In this document: in pieces, positions 14,327 through 23,347 of the stretch | Layout of the letters: every line of letters begins with the position of its first letter | Position numbering within the stretch: position 1 is the stretch's first letter | Program-made: the position numbers and the translations under genes | The notes under the pieces: model-generated | The model's database searches: none | Seen by the model: the letters and a program-made list of their open reading frames with translations, nothing else | What the model was told of the DNA's origin: nothing | Assembly: GCA_036389795.1 (NCBI GenBank) | Contig: DASVWD010000140.1 | Coordinates: 86,591-150,590, forward strand | Origin: Longimicrobium sp. | Lineage (GTDB): Bacteria > Gemmatimonadota > Gemmatimonadetes > Longimicrobiales > Longimicrobiaceae | Direction: 5' to 3' | DNA length: 64,000 bases

Positions 14327-17300
14327 TCAGTGGTAGTCGTGCGAGGCGACGACCTGGGCGGCGTCGTCCAGGCGGAGCTGGTAGAAGGTCTCGGCGCGCA
14401 GGTTGGTGACGCCGTCCTCCTTCCCCAGCTTCCCGCGTACGGCCAGGATGCCGCTGCCGTTCAGGATCTCGCGCTGCTCGGCGTAGACCCTGGGGCTCAC
14501 GATCACGTCCAGGCGCCCCGTCTCGTCTTCCAGCCCCACGAACACGAAGCCCTTGGCGGTGCCCGGCCGCTGGCGCACGATCACCACGCCCGCCGCGGTC
14601 ACCGGCTCGCCCTGCCGGCGCCGCTCGTCGCGCAGCTCGGCCACCGTCTTCACCCCCAGCCCGCGCAGCCACTCGCGCAGGTGGCGCATGGGGTGGCCCT
14701 CCAGGTCGAAGCCGGTGGCGCGGTGGTCCAGCAGCGTGCGCTCGGTGGGCACCAGCGCGGGGATGCGCGCCTCGGGCGCCACCTCGGCCGGGGCCAGGGG
14801 GCCGCCGCTGCGGCGCGCGCGCAGCTCGCCCAGCACCGTCCAGAGCGCCTGCCGCGGGCCCCCTGCGATCCACGAGCGGAACGCCCCCGCCGCCGCCAGC
14901 GCGCGCAGCCCCGCCTCGGAGTCGAAGCGCGCCACCACGTCGGACGCGGAGGTGAACGGCCGCTTCGCCAGCTCCGCCTTGAGCCGGGCCCCCGCCACGG
15001 CGCCCAGGCCGCGGACGTAGCGCAGGCCCATGCGCACGGCGGGGTCGCCGCGGGGAGTGCCCAGTTCCAAGTGCCCAGTGCCCGGGAACTGCTCCGATCC
15101 TCCTGGGCCCTGGGCACTGGGCACTGGGCACTTCGGTTCCAAAGTGCAGTCCCACGCGCTGTGCGCCAGGTCGATCGGCCGCACCTCGACGCCGTGCTCC
15201 TTCGCGTCGTGGATCAGCGTGGAGACGGGGTAGAAGCCCATCGGCTGGGCGTTGAGGATCGAGCAGAGGTACTCGGCCGGGTAGTAGTGCCGCAGCCACG
15301 CGCTCGCGTACGCCAGCAGCGCGAAGCTGATGGCGTGGCTCTCGGGGAAGGTGTAGCTGGCGCACGCCTCCAGCCACCCGAGCACCTTCTCGGCCGCCTC
15401 GCCCGCCACCCCGCGCGCCGCCATCCCCGCGCGGATCGCGGCGGTGGCCTTGTGCATCTCGTCGCTGGAGCGCTTGCGGCTCATCGCCCGGCGCAGGCGG
15501 TCGGCCTCGCCGGGGGTGCAGCCGCTCACCACGATGGCGCAGCGCATCAGCTGCTCCTGGAAGAGCGCCAGCCCGTGCGTGCGGGCCAGCACCGGCTCCA
15601 GGTCGGGGTGCGGGTACTCGGTGGGCGCCTGGCCGCGGCGGCGCGCCATCATCTCCTTCACCTGCCCGCCCAGCATCGGCCCCGGGCGGATGGCGCCCAC
15701 GCTGATCACGATGTCGTAGAACTCCCTGGGCTTCAGCCGCGGGAGGAAGTTGGCCTGCGCGCGGCTCTCGATCTGGAAGAGCCCCACCGTGTCGGCCGCG
15801 CGGATCTGGCGGTACACCTCGGCGTCGTCCATCGGCAGGCGGCCGATGTCGACCTCCCTGCCCCGCCACGCCTTCACGTGCTCCAGGCACTCGCCCAGGA
15901 GGCGCAGCATCCCCAGCCCCAGCAGGTCGAACTTCGGCAGCCCCGCGTCGGCGCAGTCGTCCTTGTCCCACTGGATCACCGTGCGGTTGGGCATCGACGC
16001 GGGCTCGATGGGGACCACGGAGGAGAGCGGGCGCGCGGAGATCACGAAGCCGCCGCTGTGGATCCCCCGGTGGCGCGGCAGGCCGTCGAGCCCGGCGACG
16101 AGCTTCACCAGCGCCCGCGCCGTGGGCCCGGCGGGGTCGAGCCCCACCGCCTTCAGCGCCTTCCCCTCGGCCAGGTCCAGCCACTCGGCGGCGGTGCGCG
16201 CCGGGGTGTACCCGTCGATCCGCTTGGCCAGGAAGTCGCCCGTCGCCACGGGGAGGCCGAGCACCCGCACGGCGTCGCGCACGGCGGAGCGCCCCCGGTA
16301 CTCCACGTGGGTGCAGACCATGGCGGCGTGGTCGCGCCCGTACTTCTCGTAGACGTACTGCAGCACGCGCTCGCGGGCGTCCAGCGCGGCGAAGTCGATG
16401 TCGATGTCGGGCGGCTCGGGGCGCTCCAGCGAGAGGAAGCGCTCGAAGAGGAGCGAATGGGCCACCGGGTCCACCGCCGTCACCCGGAGCGCGTAGCAGA
16501 CGATGGAGTTGGCCGCCGAGCCGCGCCCCTGGCACATGATCCCCCGCTCGCGTGCGAAGCGGCAGATGTCCCAGCACACCAGGAAGTGGTCGGCCAGCGA
16601 GAGCGCGCGGATGGTGGAGAGCTCGTGCTCGAGCTGCTTCCAGTGCCGGTAGGTGGCCCCGGGGAGCCGCTCGCGCAGCCCCGTTCTGGCCAGGTGGTCC
16701 AGGTAGTCGTCGGCGTTTCCCCAGCGCGCGGGGGAGGGGAAGTGCGGGTGCACGGGCCCCAGCTTGCCGAAGACGAACCCTTCCGCCCGCTCGGCGATCT
16801 CGCGGGTGCGCCGGATCCCCTCGGGCGCGTGCCGCCAGCGGCGCGCCATCTCTTCGGGCGGCTGCAGGCACCACTCGGCCGAGGGGCGCAGCAGCCCCCG
16901 GCGGTGCGCCTCCTCCAGCGTCACCTGGCGGCGCACGCACACCAGCAGGTCGTGCACGGCGCGCGCTTCGGGCGTGGCGTAGTGCACGTCGTGGGTGACG
17001 GTCCAGGGCACCCCCGTCTCCTTCGCCAGCTCCAGCAGGTCGGCCGAGAGCGACGCCTCGCCGTGGGTGCGGTGGTCCCACAGCTCCAGGTACAGCCGGT
17101 CGCCGAAGACGTCGCGGAGCCGCCCCACCTCCTCGCGCGCCTCGGCGTAGCGCTCCTCCCGCAGGAGCCGGGGGACGCGCCCCTGGGGGCAGCCGGTCAG
17201 AGCGACCAGCCCCCCGGCGTACGCGGAGAGGTCGTGGAAGGAGATGCCGGGCTCGCCGCGGGGGGCCTGCATCCGCGCCTGAGTGAGCAGCGCGCAGAGG

Positions 17301-17575
17301 TTGCTCCACCCCCGCGGGTTTTCCACAATCAGGGTGAGGTGAGAGCGGTCCGCCAGCGTGATTTCCGCCCCGAAAACCGGCTGGATTCCGGCCTCCGCGC
17401 ACGCCTTCGCGAAACGGACGGCGCCGCCCAGGTCGTCGTGGTCGGTGAGCGCGAGGGCGGGGTAGCCGAGCTCGGCCGCGCGGGCGGCGAGCGTCTCGGG
17501 CGTACTGGCGCCGTCGCTCAGCGAGAAGGCGCTGTGACAGTGCAGCTCTACGTAATCTCGTTGCCCCATCGTCAC
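14327..17575 (-). CDS. dnaE2: Error-prone DNA polymerase III alpha subunit (DnaE2/ImuC)
   Basis: DnaE2 is the translesion polymerase of the ImuA-ImuB-DnaE2 mutasome. The 1082-residue product has the N-terminal PHP domain (VELHCHSAFSLSDG, LALTDHDDLGG), the catalytic PDIDIDF motif at about residue 390, YVYEKYGRDHAAMVCTH, and C-terminal OB-fold sequence (AAGVVIVRQRPG). It is the third gene of the minus-strand cassette, 52 bp after imuB. Around residues 811-841 an extra Pro/Gly/Ser-rich stretch is encoded by a palindromic repeat (15069-15133). The frame stays open, so the protein is probably still made. Confidence 0.95.
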   Translation of the reverse strand: MTMGQRDYVELHCHSAFSLSDGASTPETLAARAAELGYPALALTDHDDLGGAVRFAKACAEAGIQPVFGAEITLADRSHLTLIVENPRGWSNLCALLTQARMQAPRGEPGISFHDLSAYAGGLVALTGCPQGRVPRLLREERYAEAREEVGRLRDVFGDRLYLELWDHRTHGEASLSADLLELAKETGVPWTVTHDVHYATPEARAVHDLLVCVRRQVTLEEAHRRGLLRPSAEWCLQPPEEMARRWRHAPEGIRRTREIAERAEGFVFGKLGPVHPHFPSPARWGNADDYLDHLARTGLRERLPGATYRHWKQLEHELSTIRALSLADHFLVCWDICRFARERGIMCQGRGSAANSIVCYALRVTAVDPVAHSLLFERFLSLERPEPPDIDIDFAALDARERVLQYVYEKYGRDHAAMVCTHVEYRGRSAVRDAVRVLGLPVATGDFLAKRIDGYTPARTAAEWLDLAEGKALKAVGLDPAGPTARALVKLVAGLDGLPRHRGIHSGGFVISARPLSSVVPIEPASMPNRTVIQWDKDDCADAGLPKFDLLGLGMLRLLGECLEHVKAWRGREVDIGRLPMDDAEVYRQIRAADTVGLFQIESRAQANFLPRLKPREFYDIVISVGAIRPGPMLGGQVKEMMARRRGQAPTEYPHPDLEPVLARTHGLALFQEQLMRCAIVVSGCTPGEADRLRRAMSRKRSSDEMHKATAAIRAGMAARGVAGEAAEKVLGWLEACASYTFPESHAISFALLAYASAWLRHYYPAEYLCSILNAQPMGFYPVSTLIHDAKEHGVEVRPIDLAHSAWDCTLEPKCPVPSAQGPGGSEQFPGTGHLELGTPRGDPAVRMGLRYVRGLGAVAGARLKAELAKRPFTSASDVVARFDSEAGLRALAAAGAFRSWIAGGPRQALWTVLGELRARRSGGPLAPAEVAPEARIPALVPTERTLLDHRATGFDLEGHPMRHLREWLRGLGVKTVAELRDERRRQGEPVTAAGVVIVRQRPGTAKGFVFVGLEDETGRLDVIVSPRVYAEQREILNGSGILAVRGKLGKEDGVTNLRAETFYQLRLDDAAQVVASHDYH
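15069..15133. repeat. Palindromic TGCCCAGTGCCC repeat inside dnaE2
   Basis: AAGTGCCCAGTGCCC at 15069-15083 is the exact reverse complement of 15119-15133, and further GGGCACTG units extend the right arm. The element encodes the in-frame peptide PSAQGPGGSEQFPGTGH within DnaE2. It looks like a mobile intergenic palindrome that landed in a permissive loop. Confidence 0.8.
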
Positions 17576-17627
17576 TTAGATGCAAAGCGCGTGCATTGCG
17601 CCGTCGCGCCGGGGTCACGGGGCGTTC

Positions 17628-19046
17628 TCAATCGTACCACCCTTCCAGGTACCAGCCGCCGTCCGCCGCGTCACGGTAGAGGAGCCCGAGCCACCCGTCG
17701 GGAGACTCGATTCGCCAGTACTCGCGGGCGGTGCCGCCGGCCCACCAGGCGCCCGAGACCCGCTCCGGGCCCTCGGCGATAGTTTTCCACAGCCTCGGTG
17801 GAAAACTCCCGGGCTCGCCCCCAAGTGCGTCCGTTGACGCGGCTTGGAAGTCGACCCCCAGCGGGCGGCGCCCGGCGCCCTCGCGGACGCGCACCGGGCG
17901 GGGCTCGGGGAGGCGGCGCAGGCACAGGGAGAGGACCCCGCGCCCGAGCTCCGGCCCCTCCTCCTGCGGCTCCGGCGCCGGGGGGTGCGCGCGGGTGAAG
18001 GGGGCGATGCCGGCGCTCCCCCGCGCGTCCCAGGCGGCGTGCTCGGCGGGGAGGTGTGCCCCGTGGCGGACGGCCCCGGAGAGCGCCCCCTCGCCCCAGC
18101 GCGCGAAGACGGGGAGCAGCGCGGCGTGGAGCGCGCCGGGGTCGGGCGCGGGGGCCTGGAAGGCGTCGAGCTGGTCGGCGCGGGGAACACCGTCCTCGGC
18201 CAGCTCCAGCCGCACCCCGGCCACGGGCCCGGCCGGCTGGCGTTCCTCCACCGCGCGGCGGCAGAGGTCGGCCAGCACGCGCTCCTCGGCCGTGGGGCGC
18301 GCGGGGCGCACCTCGCGTGCGTCGTCCACCACGCCCTCGGCGGTCTCGGCGCGCAGCACCAGGCGGAGCCGCGCGGGGATGCGCTGGCGGCGGCCGAGCT
18401 GGGCGCAGACGGAGGCGATCAGGCCGGGGAGGACGAAGCGCAGCGGCTCGGCGCCGGCGATCGGCGGCTCGAACTCGGCCTCGGCGGCCACGGCGCCGGG
18501 ATCGGCGGGGGGGAAGGGCCAGCGGCCGTCCTCGGCGCGCGCCAGCCGCCACGCCGCCACCCCCGCCGGCCCGAAGCGCAGCTCCACGTCGGCCGGGGAG
18601 AGCGCGGCCAGGTCTCCGCACGTCTTCAGCCCCAGCAGCTCGAGCGTCTCGCGCAGGTCCGCCGGCATGGGCACCAGCGCCAGCGAGCGCCGGCGCAGGT
18701 AGCGCGCGTCGGCGCCCGGGGGGACGACGCGCGAGTGGGTGCCGCGCTCGCGCGTGGCCGCCGCCGCGGCGATGCAGCTGCCGGCGATCCCCACCTTCGC
18801 GTCGGGGAAGCCGGCCTCGGCGGCGGCGTCCAGCAGCGCGCGGGCCACGGCCGCGTCGCCGCCACGGCGCTCCATCCCCCCGGCGTCGGCCCAGAGCGCG
18901 CGCGGGTGGCCGCGCACGGGGGTCACCCGCGGCGCGGCCCGGAGCAGCGCCCCGGCGAGCACGACCTGCGCCTCAGGTCCAGGACGCGGCGCGCCGGTCG
19001 GGGGCGAAGGCAGGCGGATGCAGGCGATGCGTCGGTTCGTGGACAA
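17628..19046 (-). CDS. imuB: ImuB, Y-family polymerase-like mutasome protein
   Basis: ImuB is a catalytically inactive Y-family relative that links DnaE2 to the sliding clamp. The 472-residue product contains RIACIRLP, VGIAGSCIAAAAA, a helix-hairpin-helix-like part (LLGLKTCGDLAALSPADVELRFGPAG) and the C-terminal region ending DGGWYLEGWYD. The expected start is a TTG at 19046, 74 bp inside imuA. A GTG close to the imuA stop is an alternative. The N-terminal palm region between RLPS and RVTPV is much shorter than I expect for ImuB. Context between imuA and dnaE2 makes the assignment firm. Confidence 0.88.
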   Translation of the reverse strand: MSTNRRIACIRLPSPPTGAPRPGPEAQVVLAGALLRAAPRVTPVRGHPRALWADAGGMERRGGDAAVARALLDAAAEAGFPDAKVGIAGSCIAAAAATRERGTHSRVVPPGADARYLRRRSLALVPMPADLRETLELLGLKTCGDLAALSPADVELRFGPAGVAAWRLARAEDGRWPFPPADPGAVAAEAEFEPPIAGAEPLRFVLPGLIASVCAQLGRRQRIPARLRLVLRAETAEGVVDDAREVRPARPTAEERVLADLCRRAVEERQPAGPVAGVRLELAEDGVPRADQLDAFQAPAPDPGALHAALLPVFARWGEGALSGAVRHGAHLPAEHAAWDARGSAGIAPFTRAHPPAPEPQEEGPELGRGVLSLCLRRLPEPRPVRVREGAGRRPLGVDFQAASTDALGGEPGSFPPRLWKTIAEGPERVSGAWWAGGTAREYWRIESPDGWLGLLYRDAADGGWYLEGWYD

Positions 19047-19716
19047 GCTCGACCTCTCGTTCTCCCGCGCGCGCGCCCGACCCCTTGGCCAGGCGCACCC
19101 CCGAGCGCCGCCGGAAGCGGGCGCCGGTGCCGAGCCCCGCGCCCGCTTCGGCCTCGCGGCGGAACTCCAGCCGCGCGTCGGCGCGCCACCCGGGGGCCGC
19201 CCCGGCGGTGGAGACCAGGAGCGCGGCGTCGGTCTCGCGGGCCAGGGCGCGCAGCCGGTGCAGCTCGGTGGCGTCGGGGGCGGGGCCGTCCAGCACCACC
19301 AGGCCGAAGGCGCCCGTGCGCAGGAGCTGCTCGGCCACCCAGGCGCCCTCGCCCGCGTGCCCGGGGCCCGGCGGGCGCGCCACCCACAGCCCCGGCGCGG
19401 AGTGCCCGTCGGGGCCGCACCAGGCGGCGGGGTCCAGGGTGCAGGTGGCGTCCACCAGCGCCACCAGCGCCTCGCGGCAGGCGGCCTCCACCAGCGCGCG
19501 CACGGCGGCCGTGCGCCCCGAGGTGGCCTCGCCGGTCCACAGGGTGACGGCGCGCCGGGGCACGCCCCCGGGGAGGAGCTGGTCGAGCGCGCGCACCCCC
19601 GTCCGGAAGCCGGGGCGCGCGCGCTCCGGGGCCTCGCCCGGCAGGGGGCGGATCGCGCTCCCGAACCGCTTCTCCAGCTCGGAGCGGAGCCTGATCAGGT
19701 CTGCGGCTGCGCTCAC
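18973..19716 (-). CDS. imuA: ImuA, RecA/SulA-like mutasome protein
   Basis: The 247-residue protein is the first gene of the cassette. It has the RecA-like layout of ImuA: FRTGVRALDQLLPGGVPRRAVTLWTGEATSGRTA replaces the P-loop region (shown here in part: GEATSGRTA), followed by VALVDATCTLDP and LVVLDGPAPDATEL. The GTG start at 19716 has GGAGG five bases upstream, which decides it over longer in-frame starts. Its 3' end overlaps imuB. Expression is probably damage-induced; several GTTTAC/GTAAAC boxes lie upstream. Confidence 0.85.
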   Translation of the reverse strand: MSAAADLIRLRSELEKRFGSAIRPLPGEAPERARPGFRTGVRALDQLLPGGVPRRAVTLWTGEATSGRTAAVRALVEAACREALVALVDATCTLDPAAWCGPDGHSAPGLWVARPPGPGHAGEGAWVAEQLLRTGAFGLVVLDGPAPDATELHRLRALARETDAALLVSTAGAAPGWRADARLEFRREAEAGAGLGTGARFRRRSGVRLAKGSGARAGEREVELVHEPTHRLHPPAFAPDRRAASWT

Positions 19717-19818
19717 GGTGTCCTCCGGGTAACGCTCTCTGGACGCACGGTGGCTGCAATGAATCTCTCGCTGTGCAACAGTAATACCGAAAACAAACCG
19801 AAACAAGGTAAGAGAGCT

Positions 19819-20049
19819 GTAAACATCGTATAAATTCCAATTTCCTTGCCACTGCTGGACTTGCGCGAGAGCGGAAGCTGCATGCCACGGGAAAGGTGCC
19901 GTGCACTCCGTTTACTTATTGCGCGTCGACCCGTGCACCCTGTTTACTTCGTTCTTGAAATCGGGGGAATGCGCGAAAGTGCACGAAGTGAAAGGAAGCT
20001 GGTAGCGAGACCGCAGGAGAAGACCGGAAGATGCGTCTACGATGTAAAC
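19819..20049. promoter_or_regulatory. Cluster of GTTTAC/GTAAAC boxes upstream of imuA
   Basis: In this 500-bp gene-free region (19717-20216) the box occurs four times: GTAAAC at 19819-19824 and 20044-20049, and GTTTAC at 19910-19915 and 19942-19947. The two central copies are part of a 17-bp direct repeat, GTGCACTCCGTTTACTT (19901-19917) and GTGCACCCTGTTTACTT (19933-19949), 15 of 17 identical and 32 bp apart. The region is AT-rich near 19790-19845. A damage-responsive or other repressor site for imuA, or for the divergent esterase gene, is a reasonable inference. Confidence 0.5.
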
Positions 20050-20216
20050 CGTTCATTGCTGACGATGGATGATCACCACATTGCACGCCGGGTGATGGTC
20101 GCCACGCGGCGTGAAGAGGTCGTGCACGGAGGATGCGGGAGAGTGTCAGAAGCGCGGACGGGAGGACGTTCCCGCACCGGCACCGAGATCACCCCACCCG
20201 ATCCAGCAGGCAACCG

Positions 20217-21152
20217 ATGCCCGGCAGAAGACGATCCCTCGCGGCGCTGCTCCTGGGGCTCGCCGCCGCGGGCTGCGGCGGGAGCGTGACCGACGCCGAC
20301 CCGCCGATCGACGCCCCCGGCGACTACGTCCGTACCCTCAGTTCGGGCGGGCGCGACCGCACCTACGAGTTGCACGTGCCGCCGGGGTGGACTCGCTCCG
20401 CGCGGCTGCCGGTCGTGCTCGTCTTCCACGCCGTGCCGGGCACCGCGCAGGGGATCCAGGCCATCACCCGCTTCAACGCGGTGGCCGACGAGCGCGGCTT
20501 CATCGCCGCCTACCCCAGGGCCGCGACGGGGGACTGGGAGCTGGGGTGCGGCGGGTGTACGGCGGCCGAGCTGGAGGGAGTGGACGACGTCCGTTTCGTG
20601 CGCGCCCTGATCGACGAGATCGGGGCGGAGGCGGGGGCCGGCACCTCGCGCGTCTACGTGGCCGGGTACTCGCAGGGCGCGCTGCTGGCGCACCACCTGG
20701 CCTGCGCGATGGCGGACCGGGTGGCCGCCTTCGCCAGCGTCGCCGCCACGATGCTGGAGCCCACCGCAAACGACTGCACGTCCACGCGGCGCGTGCCGGC
20801 GCTCTTCATTCACGGCACCGCGGACGCCGTGTTCCCGCCGGGCGGGCTCACGGCGGGCGGGCTCACCTCGCTCTCGCTCGACGCGACCATCGAGTTCTGG
20901 CTGGCGCGCAACGGCTGCACGGGCGTGGGGACACCGACGGTCCTTCCCGACACGCAGGCCGACGGCACGACGGTGACCCGCACCACCTTCCCGGGCTGCC
21001 CGGCGAGCGGCGAGGTGGTGCTCTACCAAGTGGTCGGCGGCGGCCACACCTGGCCCGGCGCCGCCCCGGGCACCCTTCCCGCCGCGCTCGGCCCCGTCAG
21101 CCGCGACGTGGACGCCAGCGAGCTCCTCGGCGAGTTCTTCGCGCGGCACTGA
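20217..21152 (+). CDS. Secreted esterase, PHB depolymerase/LpqC-like lipoprotein
   Basis: The 311-residue product starts MPGRRRSLAALLLGLAAAGCGG, a lipoprotein signal with a lipobox ending at C19. The alpha/beta-hydrolase core includes YELHVPPGW, a cysteine-rich loop (LGCGGC), the nucleophile elbow GYSQG with S152, ALFIHGTAD for the acid region and GGGHTWPG for the catalytic His. This pattern fits the LpqC/feruloyl-esterase-like depolymerase group acting on polyester or plant-derived esters outside the cytoplasm. It starts far from imuA and has its own upstream region. Confidence 0.85.
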   Translation: MPGRRRSLAALLLGLAAAGCGGSVTDADPPIDAPGDYVRTLSSGGRDRTYELHVPPGWTRSARLPVVLVFHAVPGTAQGIQAITRFNAVADERGFIAAYPRAATGDWELGCGGCTAAELEGVDDVRFVRALIDEIGAEAGAGTSRVYVAGYSQGALLAHHLACAMADRVAAFASVAATMLEPTANDCTSTRRVPALFIHGTADAVFPPGGLTAGGLTSLSLDATIEFWLARNGCTGVGTPTVLPDTQADGTTVTRTTFPGCPASGEVVLYQVVGGGHTWPGAAPGTLPAALGPVSRDVDASELLGEFFARH

Positions 21153-21350
21153 GCGGCGCCGCGACTCGCGGTGGCTGTTCTGCACCCGCCGGGGACGACG
21201 GCCCAGCGGGCGACTGTTTTGTCCGGGTCGTTGCGCTCGCACGGCTGGCGGCACTACGTTCTCTCCGGCCACTTTTGCGTCGCGGACGACCCACCCTTCC
21301 GACGCGTCGGCTCGGTTCGGGGAATTCATCATCCTGCTTTCCGCCCACTC

Positions 21351-23219
21351 ATGTCCAACGACTCGCTCCGCTGCCAGAACTGCGACGAGGACGCGCTCAC
21401 GGAGGCCGTGCGGGCACTGGCCGCCGTGGGTGCCGCCATCTCGCCGTCGTTCGCGCCCGACGGAAACCGGATCGCGTTCGTCACCCGGCTGAGCGGGTCG
21501 CCGCAGGTGTGGACCGTCGCGTCGGAGGGCGGGTGGCCGGACCAGGTCACCGCGTTCGACGACCCGGTGAGCGGCGTCAAGTGGTCACCCGACGGCGAGC
21601 TGCTGGCGGTGGCGGTGGCGCCGGGGGGCGGGCTCAACGAGCAGGTCTACCTGCTGCGCCCGGACGGATCGGGGGTGCGGCGGATCACAGACGGAGGGAA
21701 GGACAACAACTGGCTGATCGACTGGACCCGCGACGGCCGGCTGATGCTCGCGTCCAACCGCGACGGCGACGGCATGGACGCGTACCTGTACGGCGCGGCG
21801 GCGGGGACGATGCGGAAGGTGGCCGCGAACCCCGGGGTCGGGCACCTCACCGACGTCAGCCGCGACGGCGCCCTCGGCGTGCTGTACCGCCAGCAGAGCC
21901 GCGGCGACGACGACCTGTTCCTAGTAGACCTGCGGCGCGGCGGCGAGACGCGGCTGACGCCGCACCAGGGGCCGGGGAGCTTCGCCGTGGGCCGCTTCTC
22001 GCCCGACGGCTCCACCATCTACCTCTCCTCGAACGCGGACCGCGACCTGGTCGCCTTCGCGCGGGTGCGGCTGGGCGCGGACGGCCGCCCCGGCCCCATC
22101 GAGGTGCTGGCCGCGCGCGACGACGCCGAGCTGGACGAGTTCGCGCTCGCGGAGGACGGGCGCACCGCCGCGCTCTTCTGGAACGTGGCCGGCAGGAGCG
22201 AGCTCGCCTTCGTGGACCTCGCCAGCGGGCGCGTGGAGCCCGGGCCGCCGCTCCCCGCCGAGGTGGTCGGCGGGCCGTACGAGCGGACCGGCCCCGGCTC
22301 CGAGTTCTCGCGCGACGGGCGGCGGCTGGTGCTGGCGCTGTGGGGCCCGGCGGCGCCGTCGGACCTCTGGGTGCTGGACCTGGCGACCCGGCGCTTCACG
22401 CAGGCCACGCGCAGCCCGCACCCGGGGGTGGACCTGTCCGCGCTGGCGCGGCCGGAGCTGGTGGAGTACGCGGCGCACGACGGGCTCCCGCTCAGCGGCT
22501 GGCTGTACCGGCCGCGGGGCGCGCGGGGCCCGGGGCCGGTGGTGCTGAACTTCCACGGCGGGCCCGAGGGGCAGGAGCGCCCGATCTTCCGCTCGGACTA
22601 CCAGGCGCTGGTGGCGCGCGGGATCTCGGTGTTCGGGCCCAACGTCCGCGGCTCGAGCGGCTTCGGCAAGCGCTTCGTGAACCTCGACAACGGCGCGCTG
22701 CGGGTGGACGCCGTGCGCGACATCGAGTCGACCGTGGACCACCTGGTGCGCGCCGGGGTCGCCGACCCCAGGCGCGTGGGGATCATGGGCGGCTCCTACG
22801 GCGGCTACATGGTGATGTCGGGGCTGGCGGACTACCCGGAGAAGTTCGCGGCGGGGGCCAACCTGTACGGCGTGGTGAACTTCGAGACCTTCTTCGCCAA
22901 CACCGAGCCGTGGATGGCGGCGATCTCCACCGTCGAGTACGGCGATCCTAGTACCGAGGCCGACCTGCTGCGCCGCCTCTCCCCGATCCACCGGGTGGAC
23001 CGCGTGACGGCGCCGACCCTCGTGCTGCACGGCGCCAACGACACCAACGTCCCGGTGGTGGAGGCCGAGCAGGTGGTCGAGAGCCTGAAGCGGCGCGGCG
23101 TCCCGGTCGAGTACGTCCTCTTCCCCGACGAGGGCCACGGCTGGCGCAAGACCGCCAACCGCATCCGCTCCGCCGTGGCGATCGTCAGCTGGTTCGACCG
23201 ATACCTCAACCGGGAGTGA
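21351..23219 (+). CDS. S9 family (prolyl oligopeptidase-like) peptidase
   Basis: The 622-residue enzyme has an N-terminal propeller made of WD40/TolB-like blades (AISPSFAPDGNRIAFVTR, SGVKWSPDGELLAVAV) and a C-terminal alpha/beta-hydrolase domain. The triad is visible: S482 in GGSYGGYM, Asp in HGANDTNVP and His in DEGHGW. This is the S9C/acylaminoacyl-peptidase-like layout, and it should cleave short peptides. The start at 21351 has no signal peptide, so a cytoplasmic location is likely. A strong terminator lies about 85 bp downstream. Confidence 0.92.
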   Translation: MSNDSLRCQNCDEDALTEAVRALAAVGAAISPSFAPDGNRIAFVTRLSGSPQVWTVASEGGWPDQVTAFDDPVSGVKWSPDGELLAVAVAPGGGLNEQVYLLRPDGSGVRRITDGGKDNNWLIDWTRDGRLMLASNRDGDGMDAYLYGAAAGTMRKVAANPGVGHLTDVSRDGALGVLYRQQSRGDDDLFLVDLRRGGETRLTPHQGPGSFAVGRFSPDGSTIYLSSNADRDLVAFARVRLGADGRPGPIEVLAARDDAELDEFALAEDGRTAALFWNVAGRSELAFVDLASGRVEPGPPLPAEVVGGPYERTGPGSEFSRDGRRLVLALWGPAAPSDLWVLDLATRRFTQATRSPHPGVDLSALARPELVEYAAHDGLPLSGWLYRPRGARGPGPVVLNFHGGPEGQERPIFRSDYQALVARGISVFGPNVRGSSGFGKRFVNLDNGALRVDAVRDIESTVDHLVRAGVADPRRVGIMGGSYGGYMVMSGLADYPEKFAAGANLYGVVNFETFFANTEPWMAAISTVEYGDPSTEADLLRRLSPIHRVDRVTAPTLVLHGANDTNVPVVEAEQVVESLKRRGVPVEYVLFPDEGHGWRKTANRIRSAVAIVSWFDRYLNRE

Positions 23220-23265
23220 ACAGGTTGACGAACGGCATCGTATCGCGCCTGGAAAACGTACGGGG

Positions 23266-23294
23266 TTGACAGCTCGCCGTTCGGAATGTAAGCT
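23266..23294 (+). promoter_or_regulatory. Promoter-like element directly before a terminator
   Basis: TTGACA at 23266-23271 and TAAGCT at 23289-23294 are 17 bp apart in the 368-bp gene-free stretch after the S9 gene. A transcript from it would meet the terminator at 23303-23347 almost at once. Confidence 0.35.
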
Positions 23295-23302
23295 TTGTGT
23301 GG

Positions 23303-23347
23303 AGGCTTTGCGGTCGCGCTGGTGTGGCCGCATTGCCTTTTCTTTTT
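23303..23347 (+). terminator. Strong rho-independent terminator after the S9 peptidase
   Basis: AGGC (23303-23306) pairs with GCCT (23335-23338), and TGCGGTC pairs with GGCCGCA inside, with a symmetric TT/TT internal loop. A T-rich tract, TTTCTTTTT, follows immediately. Confidence 0.85.

Noticed and set aside
13737..17618. Very long minus-strand reading frame of 1293 codons through the dnaE2 region
   Set aside because: Only its last 159 codons are a real gene (GNAT). The rest is an Arg/Gly/Pro-rich shadow of dnaE2, caused by high GC content.
19846..20289. Plus-strand 147-residue frame in the gap before the esterase
   Set aside because: Composition is irregular, with no ribosome binding site or recognisable motif, and it covers the GTTTAC box cluster and the start of the esterase gene.
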